64,000 bases of DNA from Brachybacterium sp. YJGR34 (GTDB lineage: Bacteria; Actinomycetota; Actinomycetes; Actinomycetales; Dermabacteraceae). Location of the stretch: the NCBI RefSeq assembly GCF_003347015.1, contig NZ_PNFB01000001.1:124001-188000 (forward strand). Direction: 5' to 3'. This document shows positions 16,581-25,414 of the stretch, one piece after another. Below the pieces are notes generated by a model. The model was not told the origin of the DNA. It worked only from the letters and a program-made list of their open reading frames with translations, and ran no database searches. Numbering within the stretch: the stretch's first letter is position 1; each line of letters opens with the position of its first letter. The translations under genes were made by a program, and so were the position numbers.

Positions 16581-18677
16581 TCAGCCCCCGGCCGGCATGG
16601 CCGCGGGCCCCGTGGCCAGCGACGCCTCGGCATCCGGCGCGAGGGCCAGCACGGCGACGCCGCCCGCGGCGATGACCAGACCCTCCGCGGCAGAGACACC
16701 GGTGAGCAGATCCGTCCCCTCGGCGCGGACGGTCACCTCCTTGTCCCCGTGGTGCAGCAGGAACAGGTGATCCGCTCCGGCGCCCCGTCGGCGCACGGCC
16801 TCGAGACCCCGCTCCGCGGCACCGGCCACGGTGGCCGCGATGCCGAGCCGGGTGCAGAGATCGGCGAGGAAGCGGTCCCGGGAGTCCTGCCGCAGCCGCG
16901 CCGAGAGGTACACCGCATGCCCCGCGCCGCGCGCCGAACGGGTGATCGCCGGGCGTCCGCGCAGGTCACCATGGGTGTAGGCGGCGAGGACCTCGGCGCC
17001 CGGCGCCTCGAGCAGCTCGGCCCACTCCTCGATGACCGAGCCGTCGTCCAGTCCCTCCTGGACGCCGGCGGGCAGCGGCCGCATCTCCTCGACCCGCACG
17101 CCCAGCAGCTCCCGCAGCGCGCCCGGGTAGCCGCCCGGAACGATCCGCAGCGAGGGATCGGAGAGGCCGCTGAGGAAGGTGACGACCAGCTCGCCTCCAC
17201 CGGCCACGTACTCCTCCAGCCAGCTCACCTCCTCCTCGGACAGCGGGTACAGGCAGGGCACCACCAGCAGACGGTACCCGCTGACGTCGCTGCCGGGCCG
17301 CGCGAAGTCCGTGGGGATCCCGGCGCGCCAGAAGGAGCGATGGATGGCCCGGACCTCCTCGGCGTAGCGGATCCCGTCGTGGGGCAGGTGCGGGGTCTCC
17401 AGCGCCCACCAGCCGTCCGCGTGCCAGGCGATGGCGACCTCCGCCGCGACCAGCGGCCCGTCGGCCGGGAGCGCCGTCACCGGCGCCAGGCGCTCGAGCG
17501 TCTCCCCGAGCGCGCAGACGGCACGGAAGTGCTCGGTGTCGTCGCCGGCGTGGGGGACCAGACCGCTGTGCCACTGCTCGGAGCCGCCCAGGGAGGCCCG
17601 CCATTGGAAGAACAGCGAGGACTGCGACCCCCGGGCGATGTACCCGATCGAGTTCCGCAGCATCCGCTGGGCAGACTTCACGACCGTGCGATCACCCAGG
17701 GAGATGCCCCGCGCGTTCTGCTCCATGAGCACCCACGACCCGCCCGCCCAGGAGCGCGTGAGGTCCGCGCCGTAGGCCACGTGCGTCTCCGCATCGGGCG
17801 CCGTGGTGTCCAGGTAGTGGTCGATCGAGACCACGTCCTGCTGCTGGGCCCAGGACCACTGCTCGAGGTGGTTCCAGGTGGGCAGCATGAAGTTCGTGGT
17901 GATCGGGGCCCTCGAGCCCGTCGCCCGGATCGCCTCGCGCTGCTCGACCATCGCCGCGAGCATCTCGTCGCTCGAGAAGCGGCGGAAGTCGATGAGCTGC
18001 GCGGGATTGTGCAGGTACTGCGTGTCCTGCGGCGGGGTGATCTCCTCCCAGTCCCCGTAGCGCTGGGACCAGAACGCGGTGGACCATTGCGCGTTGAGCG
18101 TCTCGAGGTCGCCGTAGCGGGCCTGCAGCCAGGTGCGGAAGGCGCGCGCCGCATGCGGGCCGTGGTCCAGCGTCCCGTACTCGTTGTGCAGGTGCCAGCC
18201 GCGCAGCCCCGCGCGGCCCCCGAAGTGCTCACCGAGCACGGCGGCGATCCGCCGGGAGGCCTCCCGGTAGGCGGGGGCGGAGATCGCATAGGTGTCCCGC
18301 GAGCCGTGCGTGAGTCGCACCCCGTCGGGCCGCACCGGCATCGCCTCGGGATGAGCGCGGGTGAACCACGGCGGCGGGGAGGCGGTGGGAGTGGCGAGGA
18401 AGTAGCCGATCCCGGCCTCCTCGAGCAGGTCGATCACCTCGTCGAGCCAGGCGAGGTCGTACTCGCCCTCGCGCGGCTCCAGGCAGGCCCAGGAGAACAC
18501 CCCGAGGGTCACGGTGTTCACGCGGGCGCGGCGCATGAGCTCCACGTCCTCGCGCCAGGTGGCGCGGTCCCACTGCTCGGGGCTCCAGTCGCCGCCGAAG
18601 AGGAGCTGCTCGGGGGTGAACGGGACCGGCGCCCCGCGCTCGGGCAGCGGGGCACCGGGGACGATGCCGCCGCTCAC
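16581..18677 (-). CDS. GH42 beta-galactosidase
   Basis: 698 residues, normal GH42 length, no signal peptide. The acid/base glutamate lies in HLHNEYG (near residue 166) and the nucleophile in VLMEQN (near residue 319); the trimerisation/beta-galactosidase middle domain follows. GTG 18677 overlaps the stop of the upstream GH31 gene in a GTGA arrangement, so translation is coupled. The enzyme should remove beta-linked galactose from imported oligosaccharides. In combination with the alpha-xylosidase and GH3 enzyme this suggests galactosylated xyloglucan side chains; type I arabinogalactan fragments are the main alternative. Confidence 0.93.
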   Translation of the reverse strand: MSGGIVPGAPLPERGAPVPFTPEQLLFGGDWSPEQWDRATWREDVELMRRARVNTVTLGVFSWACLEPREGEYDLAWLDEVIDLLEEAGIGYFLATPTASPPPWFTRAHPEAMPVRPDGVRLTHGSRDTYAISAPAYREASRRIAAVLGEHFGGRAGLRGWHLHNEYGTLDHGPHAARAFRTWLQARYGDLETLNAQWSTAFWSQRYGDWEEITPPQDTQYLHNPAQLIDFRRFSSDEMLAAMVEQREAIRATGSRAPITTNFMLPTWNHLEQWSWAQQQDVVSIDHYLDTTAPDAETHVAYGADLTRSWAGGSWVLMEQNARGISLGDRTVVKSAQRMLRNSIGYIARGSQSSLFFQWRASLGGSEQWHSGLVPHAGDDTEHFRAVCALGETLERLAPVTALPADGPLVAAEVAIAWHADGWWALETPHLPHDGIRYAEEVRAIHRSFWRAGIPTDFARPGSDVSGYRLLVVPCLYPLSEEEVSWLEEYVAGGGELVVTFLSGLSDPSLRIVPGGYPGALRELLGVRVEEMRPLPAGVQEGLDDGSVIEEWAELLEAPGAEVLAAYTHGDLRGRPAITRSARGAGHAVYLSARLRQDSRDRFLADLCTRLGIAATVAGAAERGLEAVRRRGAGADHLFLLHHGDKEVTVRAEGTDLLTGVSAAEGLVIAAGGVAVLALAPDAEASLATGPAAMPAGG

Positions 18678-20713
18678 GCCGCACCCCCGCGGGCCAGCTC
18701 GAGGGCGCGCGAGCCCGCCCGCGCGAAGACGCCCAGGGAGTGCACGTCGTAGGTGCGGTCCAGGAAGCGGCCGCCGCGCGCCTCCTCGCCGTCGATCAGG
18801 TGCACCCAGTCCCCCGCGGGGAGGTAGAACTCGACCCGGCCGGAATCCCGGAAGACCGGCGCGACCAGCACGTCCGGGCCCAGCATGTACTGGGTGTCCA
18901 GCGGCCGGCAGGCCGGGTCCTCGGGGAACTGCAGGGCCATCGAGCGCATCAGCGGGGCGCCGGTGCGGGTGGCGTCCTCCGCCGCGGACAGCAGATAGGG
19001 CAGCAGACGCTGCTTGAGCTGCGTGAACTCGCGCATCACGTCCACCGCCTCCTCGTCGAACAGCCACGGCACCCGGTAGGAGTTCGAGCCGTGCAGGCGC
19101 GAGTGGGAGCTGAGCAGGCCGAAGGCCACCCAGCGCTTGAAGACGGTGGGATCCGGGGTGCCCTCGAAGCCGCCGATGTCATGGCTCCAGAAGCCGAAGC
19201 CCGAGGAGGTCAGCGACAGCCCGCCGCGCAGGGACTGCGCCATGGCGACGTAGGTGGACTCGCAGTCGCCGCCCCAGTGCAGCGGGAAGCGCTGACCGCC
19301 GGCGGTCGCGGAGCGGGCGAAGACGACCGCCTCGCCGGCGCCGCGGCGTCGCTCGAGCAGCTCGAAGACGGCCTGGTTGAACTGTGAGGCGTAGTAGTTG
19401 TGCTCGCGCAGCGGGTCGGAGCCGTCGTGCCACACCACCCCATCGGTGGGGATGCGCTCGCCGAAGTCGGTCTTGAAGGCGTCCACGCCGTCGTCCAGCA
19501 GCGCCTCGAGCTTCTCCTGGTACCAGGCCGTGGCCTCGGGGTTCGTGAAGTCGACCAGGCCCATCCCGGCCTGCCACAGGTCTGTCTGCCACACCGAGCC
19601 GTCCTCGGTGCGCAGCAGGTAGCCCTTCTCCGCGCCCTCGGCGAACAGCGCCGAGCGCTGGGCGATGTACGGATTGATCCACACGCAGACCTTCAGCCCG
19701 CGCTCGTGGAGCTTGGCGAGCAGACCGCGGGGGTCCGGGAAGGTCGCCGGATCCCACACGAAGTCCGACCAGTGGAAGCCGCGCATCCAGAAGCAGTCGA
19801 AGTGGAAGACGGTCAACGGGATGTCCCGCTCGGCCATGCCGTCCACGAAGGACAGCACCGTCTCCTCGTCGTAGTCGGTGGTGAAGGAGGTGGACAGCCA
19901 CAGTCCGTAGGACCACTCCGGCAGCGCCGGCGGGCGGCCCGAGCGGCCGGTGTAGCGCTCGATCACCTCGAGCGGCGTCCCGCCGCCGAAGACCTCGTAG
20001 CGCAGCCGCTCACCGGGCACCGAGAACTGGGTGGCCGAGACGTTCTCGCTGCCCACCTCGAAGGACACCGGCCCGGCGTCGTCCACCAGCACGCCGTAGC
20101 CGCGGGAGGAGAGGTAGAAGGGGACGTTCTTGTAGGCCTGCTCGGAGTTGGTGCCGCCGTCGGCGTTCCAGATGTCCACGCTCTGGCCGTTCTTCACGAA
20201 GGCGCCGAAGCGCTCGCCGAGGCCGTAGATGTGCTCGCCCACATCCAGCGAGAGCTGCTCGTGGACGTACGGGTCCTCGCCCTCGACCTGCGCGTAGCCG
20301 ATCGAGCGGGCGGTGGAGGAGGTGAGCACCTCCCCGTCCCACAGGTAGTCCACGTGCCACGGCCCGCGCAGGGCAGCGCGCGCGGTGAGGCGGCCGGAGG
20401 TGAACTCCGCGCTCTGCCCGTCCTCGCTGATGGTGATCTGCGGCGTGACCTGCTCCGAGAACAGCTCGTAGCGGGGCAGCGACTGCTTCGCCCCGGCAAA
20501 GTGCTCGATCTGCACGGCGATCACATCGGGCCGCGGCGCGGTGAAGGTGATGGTGATGACGGGCTTGTTGAGGGTGTCGCCGCGGGAGAGGATCCGCGTG
20601 ACCGGCGCGTGGAGGACCAGGGAGCCCTCCCGGATCTCGGCGTCGTGGACCTCGGCGGGGCGCTGCAGCGTGACGCCGTCGCGGACCAGCCAGTAGCCGT
20701 TGGTGAACTTCAC
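18674..20713 (-). CDS. yicI: GH31 alpha-xylosidase (YicI type)
   Basis: 679 residues. An N-terminal beta-sandwich precedes the catalytic barrel. The nucleophile Asp is in KTDFGERIP (near residue 415) and the acid/base Asp in WGGDCES (near 482), the same motifs and almost the same numbering as Escherichia coli YicI. GH31 enzymes of this subgroup release alpha-xylose from isoprimeverose and xyloglucan oligosaccharide ends. No signal peptide: cytoplasmic. GTG 20713 has an AGGAGG site; the GH3 gene ends 28 bases upstream and GH42 starts inside the stop codon. Released xylose would feed the xylAB module in this same region. Confidence 0.95.
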   Translation of the reverse strand: MKFTNGYWLVRDGVTLQRPAEVHDAEIREGSLVLHAPVTRILSRGDTLNKPVITITFTAPRPDVIAVQIEHFAGAKQSLPRYELFSEQVTPQITISEDGQSAEFTSGRLTARAALRGPWHVDYLWDGEVLTSSTARSIGYAQVEGEDPYVHEQLSLDVGEHIYGLGERFGAFVKNGQSVDIWNADGGTNSEQAYKNVPFYLSSRGYGVLVDDAGPVSFEVGSENVSATQFSVPGERLRYEVFGGGTPLEVIERYTGRSGRPPALPEWSYGLWLSTSFTTDYDEETVLSFVDGMAERDIPLTVFHFDCFWMRGFHWSDFVWDPATFPDPRGLLAKLHERGLKVCVWINPYIAQRSALFAEGAEKGYLLRTEDGSVWQTDLWQAGMGLVDFTNPEATAWYQEKLEALLDDGVDAFKTDFGERIPTDGVVWHDGSDPLREHNYYASQFNQAVFELLERRRGAGEAVVFARSATAGGQRFPLHWGGDCESTYVAMAQSLRGGLSLTSSGFGFWSHDIGGFEGTPDPTVFKRWVAFGLLSSHSRLHGSNSYRVPWLFDEEAVDVMREFTQLKQRLLPYLLSAAEDATRTGAPLMRSMALQFPEDPACRPLDTQYMLGPDVLVAPVFRDSGRVEFYLPAGDWVHLIDGEEARGGRFLDRTYDVHSLGVFARAGSRALELARGGAA

Positions 20714-20741
20714 GGGGTTCCTCCTGGGGTGGGGATGGGGA

Positions 20742-23702
20742 TCAGGGGCGCTCGACCCGGACGCCGGTGAGCGCGATCGGGCCGGTCATGCGCACGCGCA
20801 CGCGGCCGGTGGGCCGCTCGCCCTCGGCGGCGACGGTGTGGGGCAGGGGGAGCGCGGGGGCGGCCGACGGGTCGGCGGCCCCCGGATCGATGAGCGCGGC
20901 CGTCCCGGCCGGGACCTCGAGCGCGCCGAGGTCGATCGCACGGGTGAGCAGCTCCGTGACCTCGGTGCCCGCGGGCAGCACCAGGTCCGCCGTGCCGGGC
21001 GCGCCTGAGGTGGGGCGCAGCTCGGTGCCCTCGAGCAGGGTCGCTGCGGCGTAGGAGAGGCCGCGCAGGTCCTCTGCGCGGTGGGCGGGGATCTCGCGCG
21101 CGTCGGGTCCGGTGGGAGTCTCCCGGGCCGACGGGGGCACGTGCACGGTGGCGCTCGCGACGGTCTCGGTGGCCGAGCGGGCCAGACGCACCGTGACGGG
21201 GCCGTCGGGCAGCTCCCACGCCTCGAGGTCCGGGGCGTACAGCGCCAGGCGCCGCCAGGGGATCTCCAGCGCGGCCCGCGTCCCGCCGGCGGGGACCTCG
21301 AGGGTCGTGAAGCCGATCAGCCGGGTCTCGGGCACTCGGTAGGGCCGACGGGAGAAGGAGGTGGCCGGGACATCGGCGTAGACCTGCACCACCTCGTGCA
21401 GCGGGCCCGCGGTGCGGCGCCGCGCGGGCGGTGCGAGCGAGAGCTCGACCTGGAGCCCGCTCTCGACGGCCTCGATGCGGACCCCGGACCATGCCGGGGC
21501 ATCGAGCGCCAGCCCATGCCCGAGGGGGAACCGCGCGCCCTGCCCGTAGAGGTAGGTGGAGCCCGCGGTGATCACGTCGTAGTCCAGCACCGAGGGCAGC
21601 GGTGAGGAGTCCGGCCAGGTCTGCGCCAGGCGCCCCGAGAAGTCCCGGGCCCCGGTGAGGAGGTCCGCGAGTGCCTCGCCCTCCGCCTCCCCGGCGTGGG
21701 AGGACCAGACCACAGCCCCCACGCGCTCCTCGAGCCCCTCGAGGTCATAGGGATAGGAGGAGGTGATGACGAGGACCGTCGCGACCTCCGCGCCGAGCCC
21801 GGCCAGGCGCTCGGCGGCCTCCTGGTCCGGTCCCATCAGCCGCACGTGCGGCCGGTCCTCGGTCTCGCGGCCGTGGACGTGGGGCTCGTTGCCGATCACC
21901 AGCACCACCGCCGCGGCGCCCTCGGTGGCGCGGGCGAAGGCCTCCTGCGCGCCGGTCAGGACCCGGGGGCGGAAGCGGGCGGCGCCCGGCACGGTGCCGT
22001 CGGCCGACGGAGTCGCCGCGCGCAGCACCAGCGCACCGGTGTGGTGCTCGAGCCCCACCACCCGGCCGCTGCCCAGGTGGCGCAGCTGCCAGGTGCCGTC
22101 CCCGCCGGCCACGCGGTGGAAGGTCTCCTGGACGATCCAGCCGCCCACCCGCTCCGCGGAGGCGACGAGCTGTCCGCGGTCATCGACCGTGACCAGGAGC
22201 TGCGTCGAGGTCTCGCGCAGCGCGACGACGTCCTCGCCGAGGTCCAGCACCTCGAAGGCCGCCGCGCCGGGGAGGGCGGAGCGGGGGACGTCCGCCGCCG
22301 GCCGGGAGCAGCGCAGCGAGGCATCGGTGGCCAGCAGCACCGGGTCCGGGGCGACCTCGCGCCCCGGCACACCGGGGACCGCGCCGGTGCTGACGAGGTC
22401 CAGGGCCACGGTCTCCAGCAGCGAGGAGGTGCGCACGCGCTCGCCGGACTCGTCGCGCTCGGCCAGGGCGCGGGCGAGCGGCACGGGATCGTGGAGCTCG
22501 CCGCTGTACCAGTCGCGCAGCACCGTGTGCGCCTGCTCGCCGAGCACCGCGATCGGCCCGTCGGGCAGCGGAAGGGCGGCGTCGTCGCGCCGGGCGAGCA
22601 GCACCGCGGAGCGCGTGGCGACCTCGCGGGACAGCGCCCGCCGCTGCGCGCGGGTGGCCGGGACGGCGGGCGGCGGGGCGACGGGCGTGGAGCCGTCGGC
22701 GGCGTCGGGTCCGAAGCCCGGCAGGGCGTCGAGCTCGCCGGTGCGCGCACGGGCCACCAGCTGGCGCACCGCCGCGCGGTCGACGTGGGAGGCCTCGATC
22801 AGACCGCGCTCGAGCGCCTCGGTGACGGCCCGGACGGTCTCGCTCGCGTCCTCGCCGTGGTCGGTGAAGGAGTCGGCGCCCGCGCGCAGCATGGCCGCGT
22901 GCGCGCTCGCCGCGTCCGGCACCACCTTCTCGGCGCGGAACAGGTTCGAGGGGGCGCCGGCATCGGTGACCACGAACAGCAGGTCCGGATCCGGCAGCCG
23001 GGAGCGCAGCTGCGAGGCGAGCAGGTCCGTGATGTGCGCGGGCCGGCCGCCCACCAGGTTGTAGGAGAGCATCACCGAGGCCGCGAGGCCGCGCGCGACG
23101 GGCTCCACGAAGCCCGGCAGCTCGTACTCGTGCAGCACGCGGGACGAGAGCTGGGAGTCGGTCACACAGCGGTCGGTCTCGTTCGAGTAGGCGAGGAAGT
23201 GCTTGAGCGTGGGCAGGACCTGCCAGGTGTCGCCCTCGCCGCGCAGCCCGCGGGAGAAGCCGCTGGCCAGCTCCGCGTTCAGCAGCGGGTCCTCGGTGTA
23301 GGCCTCCTCGGTGCGGCCCCACAGGGGATGGCGCAGGGTGTTGACCACCGGGGCCCACACGCTGAGGCTCACCGCGGGGTCCGCGGCGTGCCGCTCCCGC
23401 ACCTCGGCGGCGGTGACGGCCGCGGCCGCACCCAGCAGTGCGGGGTCCCAGGACGCCGCCATGCCCACGGGCTGCGGGAACTGGGTGGCGAGGCCCTTCC
23501 AGGCCACGCCGTGCACCCCCTCGGTGCCGGTGACGAAGGGGCCCACTCCGAGGCGCGCGACGCCCGGGGAGCGCTGGTGGAGCAGGGCGATCCGCTCGGG
23601 GAGGTCCATCCGCGCCACGAGGGCGCGCGCGGCGTCGAGGCGTCGCTGATCGGCGGGGGAGGGACGCCCGACGGCGGTGGGGGCGTGCGGTGACGAGCTC
23701 AT
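20742..23702 (-). CDS. GH3 beta-glucosidase/beta-xylosidase with an inserted domain
   Basis: 986 residues, no signal peptide. The N-terminal barrel carries the nucleophile Asp in VVTDAG (near residue 245) and KHFLAYS upstream; the C-terminal sandwich domain resumes with VVLVIGNEPHVHGRE and ends with PLGHGLAL, then a fibronectin-like domain. Between about residues 470 and 570 there is an extra beta-rich segment, possibly a beta-trefoil-like binding domain. Start ATG 23702 is chosen from AAGGA just upstream; ATG 23720 is possible. First gene of the leftward operon; expected to remove terminal beta-glucose or xylose. A promoter with operator lies at 23833-23861. Confidence 0.9.
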   Translation of the reverse strand: MSSSPHAPTAVGRPSPADQRRLDAARALVARMDLPERIALLHQRSPGVARLGVGPFVTGTEGVHGVAWKGLATQFPQPVGMAASWDPALLGAAAAVTAAEVRERHAADPAVSLSVWAPVVNTLRHPLWGRTEEAYTEDPLLNAELASGFSRGLRGEGDTWQVLPTLKHFLAYSNETDRCVTDSQLSSRVLHEYELPGFVEPVARGLAASVMLSYNLVGGRPAHITDLLASQLRSRLPDPDLLFVVTDAGAPSNLFRAEKVVPDAASAHAAMLRAGADSFTDHGEDASETVRAVTEALERGLIEASHVDRAAVRQLVARARTGELDALPGFGPDAADGSTPVAPPPAVPATRAQRRALSREVATRSAVLLARRDDAALPLPDGPIAVLGEQAHTVLRDWYSGELHDPVPLARALAERDESGERVRTSSLLETVALDLVSTGAVPGVPGREVAPDPVLLATDASLRCSRPAADVPRSALPGAAAFEVLDLGEDVVALRETSTQLLVTVDDRGQLVASAERVGGWIVQETFHRVAGGDGTWQLRHLGSGRVVGLEHHTGALVLRAATPSADGTVPGAARFRPRVLTGAQEAFARATEGAAAVVLVIGNEPHVHGRETEDRPHVRLMGPDQEAAERLAGLGAEVATVLVITSSYPYDLEGLEERVGAVVWSSHAGEAEGEALADLLTGARDFSGRLAQTWPDSSPLPSVLDYDVITAGSTYLYGQGARFPLGHGLALDAPAWSGVRIEAVESGLQVELSLAPPARRRTAGPLHEVVQVYADVPATSFSRRPYRVPETRLIGFTTLEVPAGGTRAALEIPWRRLALYAPDLEAWELPDGPVTVRLARSATETVASATVHVPPSARETPTGPDAREIPAHRAEDLRGLSYAAATLLEGTELRPTSGAPGTADLVLPAGTEVTELLTRAIDLGALEVPAGTAALIDPGAADPSAAPALPLPHTVAAEGERPTGRVRVRMTGPIALTGVRVERP

Positions 23703-23832
23703 GGGTCCTTCATCCTGCATCGTCGGCGGTGAGGTCATGCATGGTGGGGCGCCACGAGCGCCGGGCGTCAGTGCCCGCACGGCCCCGGAGCGTCAGCGCC
23801 CTGGCGGAGCGGCCCCGCGGAGCCTGGCCGCG

Positions 23833-23861
23833 ACCCTATCGAACCGATTCGACGAAATCCA
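23833..23861 (-). promoter_or_regulatory. Promoter of the GH3-GH31-GH42-CE7 operon with operator in the spacer
   Basis: Minus strand: TGGATT (23861-23856), 17-base spacer, TAGGGT (23838-23833). The spacer contains TCGAA/TTCGA arms (23839-23843, 23848-23852) and overlaps ATTCGACGAAA (23847-23857), which matches a perfect copy upstream of the adjacent lacI gene. A bound LacI dimer would occlude the promoter. Confidence 0.6.
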
Positions 23862-23895
23862 GGACGCTCCGAGCCCTGTCGTTCCGTCCTGCCTC

Positions 23896-24897
23896 TCACC
23901 CGCGGGTCGTCGCGCGGGGGGTGAAGCTGGGGCTGAGCAGGCGCGAATGCGCAGGCAGATCGGGGGAGGCGACCCGATCGAGGGCCATGGCGACCCCGGT
24001 GCGGCCGATGGCGGGGACGGGGAGGTCCACGGAGGAGAGCTCCCAGGGGCCGCTCATCGCGGCATCGGTCGGGGCGAGGGCGACGACCTGCAGGTCGTCG
24101 GGGCAGCCGACGCCGTGGGCGAGCAGCGCGCGGCCCAGCATCGCGAGCGCCGGCTCGTGGTGCACGAACAGGGCGTCGACGGACTGCTTCTCCACCAGCT
24201 CCTCGCGGACCAGGGCGGAGATCGCCTCCGTCTCCGGGGGCACCTCGAGGATCCGGTGCTCGATGCCGAGCTCCGCGCAGGCCATGGTGTAGCCGAGGCG
24301 CGCGCGCCGGGCGTAGGTGGGCACGGGACCCTCGGGGCCGGCCGACGGCGGCTTGAGCATGCCGATCCGCGTGCAGCCGCGCCGGTGGAGCTCGCGGACG
24401 GCGAGCATGGCCCCGGCCATGAAGTCGAAGTCCACGCAGGCCAGGCCGCCGGCGTCCTGCGGGTTGCCGATGAGGACCACGGGGCGGGGGAGCCGGGCGA
24501 GGGCGGGGATGCGGTCGTCGTCCTCGACGATGTCCATCACCATGAGGGCATCGACCTTCCCCTCCTCGACGATCCGCAGCGTGCGCTCGCGGTCCTCGGC
24601 GGTCACCAGCACGACCTCGTAGTCCTGCTCGTGGGCGGCGGTGAGGATGGAGCCGACGAAGTCCATGATCACGTGATTGTCGATGTCGGGCCGCTGGGGG
24701 ACCGCCAGCCCCAGCAGGGAGGTGCGCTGCAGGGCCAGGGCGCGCGCGCTGGCCGTGGGGTGGTACTCGAGCTTCGCGACGGCACGCTCGATCCGGTCAC
24801 GCGTGGCGCTCGAGATCGGACGCTTCCCGCTGAGGGCGTAGCTGACGGTGCTCAGCGAGACGCCGGCCTCCTTCGCGATGTCGATCATCGTCGCCAT
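23896..24897 (-). CDS. LacI-family repressor of the xyloglucan-type glycosidase operon
   Basis: 333 residues. Helix-turn-helix at about 4-26 (MIDIAKEAGVSLSTVSYALSG), hinge helix with YHPTASARAL near 46-55, then a periplasmic-binding-protein-like sensor domain. ATG 24897 has AGGAG six bases upstream. It is followed after 193 bases by the glycosidase operon on the same strand. An ATTCGACGAAT palindrome upstream of it and a near copy inside the operon promoter make it the likely local regulator. The inducer is probably an oligosaccharide or a sugar released by the operon enzymes; not readable from sequence. Confidence 0.9.
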   Translation of the reverse strand: MATMIDIAKEAGVSLSTVSYALSGKRPISSATRDRIERAVAKLEYHPTASARALALQRTSLLGLAVPQRPDIDNHVIMDFVGSILTAAHEQDYEVVLVTAEDRERTLRIVEEGKVDALMVMDIVEDDDRIPALARLPRPVVLIGNPQDAGGLACVDFDFMAGAMLAVRELHRRGCTRIGMLKPPSAGPEGPVPTYARRARLGYTMACAELGIEHRILEVPPETEAISALVREELVEKQSVDALFVHHEPALAMLGRALLAHGVGCPDDLQVVALAPTDAAMSGPWELSSVDLPVPAIGRTGVAMALDRVASPDLPAHSRLLSPSFTPRATTRG

Positions 24898-25012
24898 GTC
24901 CGCTCCTGTCCGCCGCATCGCCGTGCGCCGAGGAGGCGCCGGCTTCCCTGCCGTCTGCGGAGCTGCTCCGCAGGCGGTCCATTGTCCCGTCTCGCGGCGC
25001 CCGGGGGAACAG

Positions 25013-25040
25013 ATTCGACGAATTCTCGCAGAAGCGCTTC
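25013..25040. promoter_or_regulatory. Palindromic operators upstream of lacI
   Basis: ATTCGACGAAT (25013-25023) is a perfect palindrome around a central base, and GAAGCGCTTC (25031-25040) is a perfect 10-bp palindrome with central CG, typical of LacI-family sites. The first is nearly identical to the site in the glycosidase operon promoter. Confidence 0.5.
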
Positions 25041-25201
25041 GACGAGGGTGCCCCGTTCACCGAGTCCTGTGGCGTCAGCGCCGGGCGGGGCAAGATATCG
25101 ATGCGGGACGGCGAGGTCAAGGGGTTTAGTGCCGCCGGCGCCACCGTTCTCCGAGATAACGATCCAAAAAGCATCGGCGCAGGTCAGATTGTCGTTTCGG
25201 A

Positions 25202-25265
25202 CAAGATCGAGACGGCGGATCTTGACGGTGCGCGGTGGTTTCTGTAGCTTTCTCGACATTGTCGA
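25202..25265 (+). promoter_or_regulatory. Strong promoter with flanking operators for the orphan binding protein
   Basis: TTGACG (25222-25227), 17-base spacer, TAGCTT (25245-25250). CAAGATC/GATCTTG (25202-25208 and 25218-25224) covers the -35, and the perfect 13-base palindrome TCGACATTGTCGA (25253-25265) lies at the expected start of transcription. Two-site repression is likely. Confidence 0.65.
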
Positions 25266-25414
25266 CGACGCCGAAGTGCCGGACGGCGGCGTCGACCGTC
25301 CCGGAGGGCACGCCTCCTTCCGTCGACGGTCCCGTCCCGCCGCTCCTCATCGTCGAGGGCGGAGCGTCGGGCACCCCGCTCCGGCGCTCGCGGCACCACC
25401 GACGGAGGCTCCCC

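Larger units (their letters stand above)
24898..25414. other. Divergent regulatory region between lacI and the orphan binding-protein gene
   Basis: 517 bases without a supported gene. Contains two palindromes toward lacI (25013-25023 and 25031-25040), two A/T-richer segments near 25160-25220, and the promoter/operator block of the binding-protein gene (25202-25265) followed by a leader of about 155 bases. Confidence 0.6.
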
